This document shows, one piece after another, positions 5,853 to 9,234 of a DNA stretch of 9,234 bases (the stretch's first letter is position 1; the number at the start of each line of letters is the position of its first letter). The position numbers and the translations under genes are program-made. This stretch comes from JAUXLW01 sp964195005 (GTDB lineage: Bacteria; Actinomycetota; Acidimicrobiia; Spongiisociales; SHLN01): contig CAXMOO010000214.1 of assembly GCA_964195005.1 (NCBI GenBank), positions 1 through 9,234 on the forward strand, given 5' to 3'. Under the pieces are notes generated by a model that was given only the letters and a program-made list of their open reading frames with translations, made no database searches and was not told the DNA's origin.

Positions 5853-7001
5853 GAACTGGGCCAGGCGCTTGCGATAGCCCTCGACGGCATCGACCAGATC
5901 GGCCACGGTGTCACCCCCGAACTTCCGTTGCAGCTCCTGAGCGAGCACGATCGCGACCATGGATTCGGCGACCACCCCGGCGGCAGGCACCGCGCATACG
6001 TCAGATCGCTCCCGGATCGCCTGCTGCGATTCTTTGGTTTCCACATCCACGGTCTGCAGGGCCCGCATCAAGTTGGAGAGCGGCTTCATTGCGGCCCGAA
6101 CCCTCAGCAATCCCCCGATGCTCATCCCCCCTTCGATCCCACCGGCCCGGTTGGTGCGGCGGACGAACGTTTGACCCTCATGGCTGATCTCGTCATGGGC
6201 AACAGAGCCGCGGCGCCGGGCGCTGGTGAAGCCGTCCCCGAACTCCACGCCTTTGATGGCAGGGATAGACATCAAAGCCCCGGCCAGCAAGGCGTCGAGC
6301 CGACGGTCGTAATGAACGTGACTTCCGAGGCCGGGCATTATCCCATACGCCAGGACCTCAACAACACCGCCCAGGGTGTCCCGATCTTTCTTGGCCGCCT
6401 CAATGGCGGCTTCCATTGCTTGTGAGGCTTCGGCCGAAAAGGCGCGGACTGGTGAGGCATCGACCGCGGCAAGGTCATCGGGCTGGGGCAACGGCTCATC
6501 GGGAGCCACTGCCTCCCCGATGGCTACAACATGGCTGAGAACGCTGATGTCGACCAGCCCGAGAAGTTGCTTGGAGAGGAAGCCGGCAACTGTGCGGGCT
6601 GCCGTTTCCCTGGCCGATGCCCGCTCAAGAATGTCCCGCGCGTCATGGGTGGCGTATTTTTGCATCCCGGCAAGGTCGGCGTGACCGGGACGCGGTGCGG
6701 TGGCCGGCCTCTCCGTCGTCCCCGGGTAGGGCGACATTTCGTCTTGCCATTTTTCCCATTCGGTGTTGCGAATGAGGATCGCCACCGGGCTGCCCAATGT
6801 CTTCCCGAAGCGAACTCCGCCAAGAATCTCCAGCTCGTCGCGCTCGAGCTTCATTCGCGGACCGCGCCCGAAGCCGAGTCGCCGGCGCGCAAGCTCGGCC
6901 GCCAGGTCATCCATGCTCACTAGCAGGCCGGCAGGCAGGCCTTCAACAATGGTCGTCAGAGCAGGGCCGTGGGACTCGCCGGCGGTGAGAAACCTCAACA
7001 T
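5850..7001 (-). CDS. aroC: Chorismate synthase
   Basis: Removes phosphate from EPSP to give chorismate, the last shikimate-pathway step, with reduced FMN as cofactor. The 383-residue length is typical of the bacterial monofunctional enzyme. Family signatures are all present: TAGESHGPAL (6-14) with His11, the Arg-rich RRRLGFGRGPRM (39-50), RPGHADLAG (104-112) with His107, ERASARETAARTVAG (126-140), the glycine-rich GGIEGGMS (287-294) and RSDVCAVPAAGVVAESM (332-348). ATG at 7001 gives the canonical MLRFLTAGESHG start. It lies 17 bases after the PilP-like gene, and there is no Shine-Dalgarno in that gap. A weak -10-like TAACAT upstream raises the option of a separate leaderless start. Confidence 0.98.
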   Translation of the reverse strand: MLRFLTAGESHGPALTTIVEGLPAGLLVSMDDLAAELARRRLGFGRGPRMKLERDELEILGGVRFGKTLGSPVAILIRNTEWEKWQDEMSPYPGTTERPATAPRPGHADLAGMQKYATHDARDILERASARETAARTVAGFLSKQLLGLVDISVLSHVVAIGEAVAPDEPLPQPDDLAAVDASPVRAFSAEASQAMEAAIEAAKKDRDTLGGVVEVLAYGIMPGLGSHVHYDRRLDALLAGALMSIPAIKGVEFGDGFTSARRRGSVAHDEISHEGQTFVRRTNRAGGIEGGMSIGGLLRVRAAMKPLSNLMRALQTVDVETKESQQAIRERSDVCAVPAAGVVAESMVAIVLAQELQRKFGGDTVADLVDAVEGYRKRLAQF

Positions 7002-7008
7002 GTGTGAG

Positions 7009-7014
7009 ATGTTA
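7009..7014 (-). promoter_or_regulatory. Weak -10-like box ahead of aroC
   Basis: TAACAT (4 of 6 to TATAAT) lies 7 bases before the aroC ATG, in a 17-base gap without a ribosome binding site. The hexamer 17 bases upstream is TGAAGA, a poor -35. The spacing would suit a leaderless aroC transcript at the pil/aro boundary, but the match could be chance. Confidence 0.22.
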
Positions 7015-7018
7015 GGAG

Positions 7019-7564
7019 TTACTTGAGGATTTCTTCATCGATGGCCAACGTGAAGGGGCTGTCCCCAAAGAGGAAAGTACCGCTGGTGTCGCTCAAAGTA
7101 ACGACCCGGTAGCTTCCGGCGAATGTGTCGCCGACGCCAACCACGTAAGGCGTACCGGCTACCTCCACAACGGCCTGGCGACTCCCATCTGCCAGTGTTG
7201 TGATAGAGGTCAGGGAAACCCTGGTGCCTCCCGGGTCAAAGCCGTTGCCGGGATCCGTCGCTGTTTCTTCGCTGATCAACGGCTTGAATGGGTCGCGGGG
7301 CTGTGCGATCTGAAAATCTTCAATGACCCGAATCCCGGGAAGAAGCTCGCTCAATAGCAGGCCGTCATCAGTAGGACTTGCGTTGTCGGCAACTATGGAG
7401 CCTCCCGGCACCTCAGTGCTGCTAGAGCCAAAAATGCCGGGTGCCACGATCATCCACACAGAGGCGACCAGCAGCCCCATGATGACGATGAACAACGAAC
7501 CACCTCGAAAGAGCTCTCGCGCCCTCAGGAAGCGCCCGGCGTCGTGGTATTCGAACTTCATCAT
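7019..7564 (-). CDS. PilP-like type IV pilus inner-membrane protein
   Basis: A 181-residue protein with a short basic cytoplasmic start, one membrane helix (about 23-41), a low-complexity linker (about 46-70) and an extracytoplasmic beta-rich domain (about 114-179). Two features recall PilP and the GspC homology region: QPRDPFKPL (88-96) before the domain, and VVGVGDTFAGSYRVVTLS (141-158) within it. Proteobacterial PilP is a lipoprotein that links PilNO to the secretin PilQ; this one has a transmembrane anchor and no lipobox. Its place directly after pilO matches pilP. ATG at 7564 overlaps the pilO stop (ATGATGA), with GGAGG 7 bases upstream; a second ATG follows at once. The PilP assignment rests on motif and position, so it is probable rather than certain. 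Confidence 0.72.
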   Translation of the reverse strand: MMKFEYHDAGRFLRARELFRGGSLFIVIMGLLVASVWMIVAPGIFGSSSTEVPGGSIVADNASPTDDGLLLSELLPGIRVIEDFQIAQPRDPFKPLISEETATDPGNGFDPGGTRVSLTSITTLADGSRQAVVEVAGTPYVVGVGDTFAGSYRVVTLSDTSGTFLFGDSPFTLAIDEEILK

Positions 7565-8127
7565 GCGGCAGCCTCCACCAGCGAACCGTCCAGGTCGGTC
7601 AGCGAGAAGGCGGTCGCCGTAAGGCTTACCGACAGGAGGTTGGTTCCGTCTTCCAGAGTATTGGCACTGATACTTATGACATCCACTCGCAACAGCCGGG
7701 GAAGGTTCTCTAACTCGAGGAGCAGCGGGAGAACCCTGAAATAGGGCCCTTCGAACGTCATGTCGATCGAGATCTCGAACAAATCCGGGACGACGCTCGG
7801 CCCCGGCAACTGGGGGCTGAGCGAGAGCAGTTCCACATCCGCCCGCAGCGCACTCTCATTGAGCGTTTCGATGAGCGATGCACCATCGGGGGAAACGGGG
7901 ATGGACGTTCGGAGCTCGTTGAGGCCGACCCGGAACTCACCCTCCTTGGCAGCCAGCGCCTCTAACGAATCCCGCTGGGCTTGCAGGGTCAGCTGCTCGG
8001 TCTCCGCAATAGCCCTCTGCTCGTCGAAGTCGTTGATGTCGCTCGATTTCCCTGACATGAACAGGAACCACCAGCCCGCAGTGACTATCAATAGCAGGCC
8101 ACCTCCGATGAGAGCCGTTCTACGCAT
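7561..8127 (-). CDS. pilO: Type IV pilus assembly protein PilO
   Basis: PilO pairs with PilN in the inner membrane to form the alignment complex that connects the cytoplasmic pilus motor with outer parts. The 188 residues comprise a short basic start, one membrane helix (about 6-24), a heptad-like coiled coil (about 34-65) and a ferredoxin-like alpha/beta domain (about 75-178). Typical PilO phrases are SIPVSPDGASLIETLNESALRADVEL in the first half of the domain and FEGPYFRVLPLLLELENLPRLLRVD (about 125-149). The ATG at 8127 shares one base with the pilN stop (TGATG). I see no strong ribosome binding site, which suggests re-initiation after pilN. Confidence 0.85.
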   Translation of the reverse strand: MRRTALIGGGLLLIVTAGWWFLFMSGKSSDINDFDEQRAIAETEQLTLQAQRDSLEALAAKEGEFRVGLNELRTSIPVSPDGASLIETLNESALRADVELLSLSPQLPGPSVVPDLFEISIDMTFEGPYFRVLPLLLELENLPRLLRVDVISISANTLEDGTNLLSVSLTATAFSLTDLDGSLVEAAA

Positions 8128-8753
8128 CAGGGTATGTCCGGGATTCTCTCGAAGATCCGATCCGACAAAGCGTCGGCCGAAAGCGCGGTAGTGGATCCGA
8201 AGTTGGTGACCTCGACGTCGGCTATGGCACTCTTGGTAAGGCCCGTTGCCCAGCTCGAGACCACTCCCGGATATTGCTCCGAATCCAACACCCGGATCCA
8301 GGCGGAGACGTCGGGCGGCTCGAACGCAATGCCCGAGAAGGAAATTTGACCAATGCCGGCATCCTCGGTCGAATCGGCACTAAACCGATTGACGCTGCCG
8401 GAATAGCTCGTCACCCACACCTTGTCGCGGATGCCCCGTCCGAGGTCTACCAACAGCCGGCCCCAGCTGACGTCGTTGACAAGAGCGAGGCTGAGAGTGG
8501 CGGCCTCTGCGTTGAACTGGTTCTGGATGTCCTCGGCTGCTGCCAACGCCGCGACCTCCGCCTGGAGCGCCTGGTTGGTGCTCAACTGGGCTTCGAGCTC
8601 ATCGCGGGCGTCATCAACAGCGCCTTGACGCCATACCGTGATCGCGGCGAGCAGCAGGACAAAGAGCGCCCCAAGGCCCGCCATCATGAGCAGACGACGC
8701 CGGCTCTGCGTTTCCCTCTTACCTTCCCGGGGGATGAGGTTGATCGTTCTCAT
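8127..8753 (-). CDS. pilN: Type IV pilus assembly protein PilN
   Basis: PilN is the membrane partner of PilO, and its cytoplasmic tail binds PilM. The 208-residue protein starts with the diagnostic INLIPRE tail (4-10), which in characterised systems inserts into a PilM groove. It continues with one membrane helix (about 21-40), a coiled coil (about 44-80) and an extracytoplasmic domain that includes VSWGRLLVDLGRGIRDKVWVTS (95-116 region), the part best conserved in the family. ATG at 8753 shares one base with the pilM stop (TGATG) and is preceded by a strong GGGAGG about 4 bases away. The arrangement pilM-pilN-pilO with one-base overlaps fits subunits made in equal amounts. Confidence 0.9.
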   Translation of the reverse strand: MRTINLIPREGKRETQSRRRLLMMAGLGALFVLLLAAITVWRQGAVDDARDELEAQLSTNQALQAEVAALAAAEDIQNQFNAEAATLSLALVNDVSWGRLLVDLGRGIRDKVWVTSYSGSVNRFSADSTEDAGIGQISFSGIAFEPPDVSAWIRVLDSEQYPGVVSSWATGLTKSAIADVEVTNFGSTTALSADALSDRIFERIPDIP

Positions 8754-9234
8754 CAGCCCTCCCAGAGCGCCAGTCCGACGGGGATGGGGATCACCGGCTG
8801 CATGGCAGCTATTTCGCCCTCCGAGAGCTTGCCGGTGTTGAGCCCCTCTATCACCCGGGCCGGCTCGATCTTGGCACCGAGGACGCTCCCGAGACGGTTG
8901 GCGAGGTGAGGCAGCCGGGCGCCGTTGCCGGAGACAATGATGCGGCTCAGCGCCGGCTCGTCATTCTGGCTGAGGTAGAAGTTGACCGAGCCTCGCACTT
9001 CATCGATGAAGCGGTCTGCTTGTCGGTCAAGTATCGCTCGAGCCCGATCCTCGTCATCGTCGGTGGCCGGCGGGTCTTCACCCACGGGAGTGACTCCTAC
9101 CTGACGCTTGAGCTCCTCGGCATCGTCCCAGGTGAGATCGAGACCGTCGACCAACGCAGTTGTGAAATCGGCGCCTCCCTGTTGGAGAAGGCGCACAAAT
9201 CGAGGCTCACCCCCGCGAACCAACACCACTTGGG
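8753..9234 (-). CDS. pilM: Type IV pilus assembly ATPase-like protein PilM, C-terminal part
   Basis: The last 159 residues of PilM, an actin/FtsA-fold cytoplasmic protein that binds ATP and docks on the PilN tail. The 5' end lies beyond the window; full-length PilM is usually about 350 residues, so slightly under half is visible. Recognisable parts are the beta strands VVLVRGGEPRFVRLLQQGG, the helix DDAEELKRQVG (typical AE-x-x-K of this fold), RGSVNFYLSQN, and the ATP-binding IIVSGNGARLPHLANRLG, where many homologues have S/G-G-G-S/A. It ends with IPVGLALWEG. The GTG at 9229 is internal and should not be read as the start. An acidic insert (DPPATDDDEDRA) may be a surface loop. Confidence 0.88.
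   Translation of the reverse strand, partial: QVVLVRGGEPRFVRLLQQGGADFTTALVDGLDLTWDDAEELKRQVGVTPVGEDPPATDDDEDRARAILDRQADRFIDEVRGSVNFYLSQNDEPALSRIIVSGNGARLPHLANRLGSVLGAKIEPARVIEGLNTGKLSEGEIAAMQPVIPIPVGLALWEG

Noticed and set aside
5831..6046. Upstream in-frame extension of AroK by 72 residues
   Set aside because: It overlaps aroC, is rich in Trp/Ser/Arg/Pro unlike any kinase leader, and the P-loop normally starts within the first 10-15 residues.
5436..6425. Long plus-strand open frame (329 codons) opposite aroC and aroK
   Set aside because: It lies antisense to two enzymes with full family motifs. Its protein is rich in Ala/Arg/Pro/Ser without recognisable motifs, as expected from the complement of high-GC codons.
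1..9234. Mobile element, prophage, CRISPR array, tRNA/rRNA gene or defence system
   Set aside because: Every region is accounted for by housekeeping or pilus genes; I saw no direct-repeat array, transposase or integrase motif, or RNA gene signature.

Overview
The window is a compact, protein-coding stretch in which every gene lies on the minus strand. It suggests a high-GC, deep-branching member of the Actinobacteria. The main pointer is an mIHF-type nucleoid protein encoded just ahead of gmk, a pairing characteristic of that phylum. A chromosomal type IV pilus assembly module without a secretin gene in its usual slot also fits a single-membrane cell. The exact class (for example an Acidimicrobiia- or Thermoleophilia-like lineage) cannot be fixed from the sequence alone.

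In the direction of transcription (high to low coordinates) the layout is: the 3' part of pilM, then pilN, pilO and a PilP-like gene (9234 to 7019); the shikimate genes aroC, aroK and aroB (7001 to 4326); efp and nusB (4304 to 3370); the pyrimidine genes pyrC, pyrD and pyrF (3373 to 509); mihF (481 to 170); and the 5' end of gmk (210 to 1), which runs off the window. No intergenic gap exceeds 27 bases. Nine of the 13 junctions overlap, mostly by 1 to 8 bases, with shared stop/start signals (ATGA, GTGA, TGATG). This implies polycistronic transcription and translational coupling.

Functionally, PilM, PilN, PilO and the PilP-like protein would form the cytoplasmic and inner-membrane alignment complex of a type IV pilus. 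AroB, AroK and AroC supply steps 2, 5 and 7 of chorismate synthesis. EF-P and NusB are general translation and transcription factors. PyrC, PyrD and PyrF supply steps 3, 4 and 6 of UMP synthesis. mIHF and Gmk follow as the usual actinobacterial tail of this block.

I see no prophage, transposon, CRISPR array, RNA gene, toxin or defence system, and no clearly novel system. The points of interest are the pil-aro linkage extended to aroC, a pyrimidine cluster that lacks pyrR, pyrB, carAB and pyrK, short inverted repeats sitting on two stop codons, and a possible leaderless promoter for efp.
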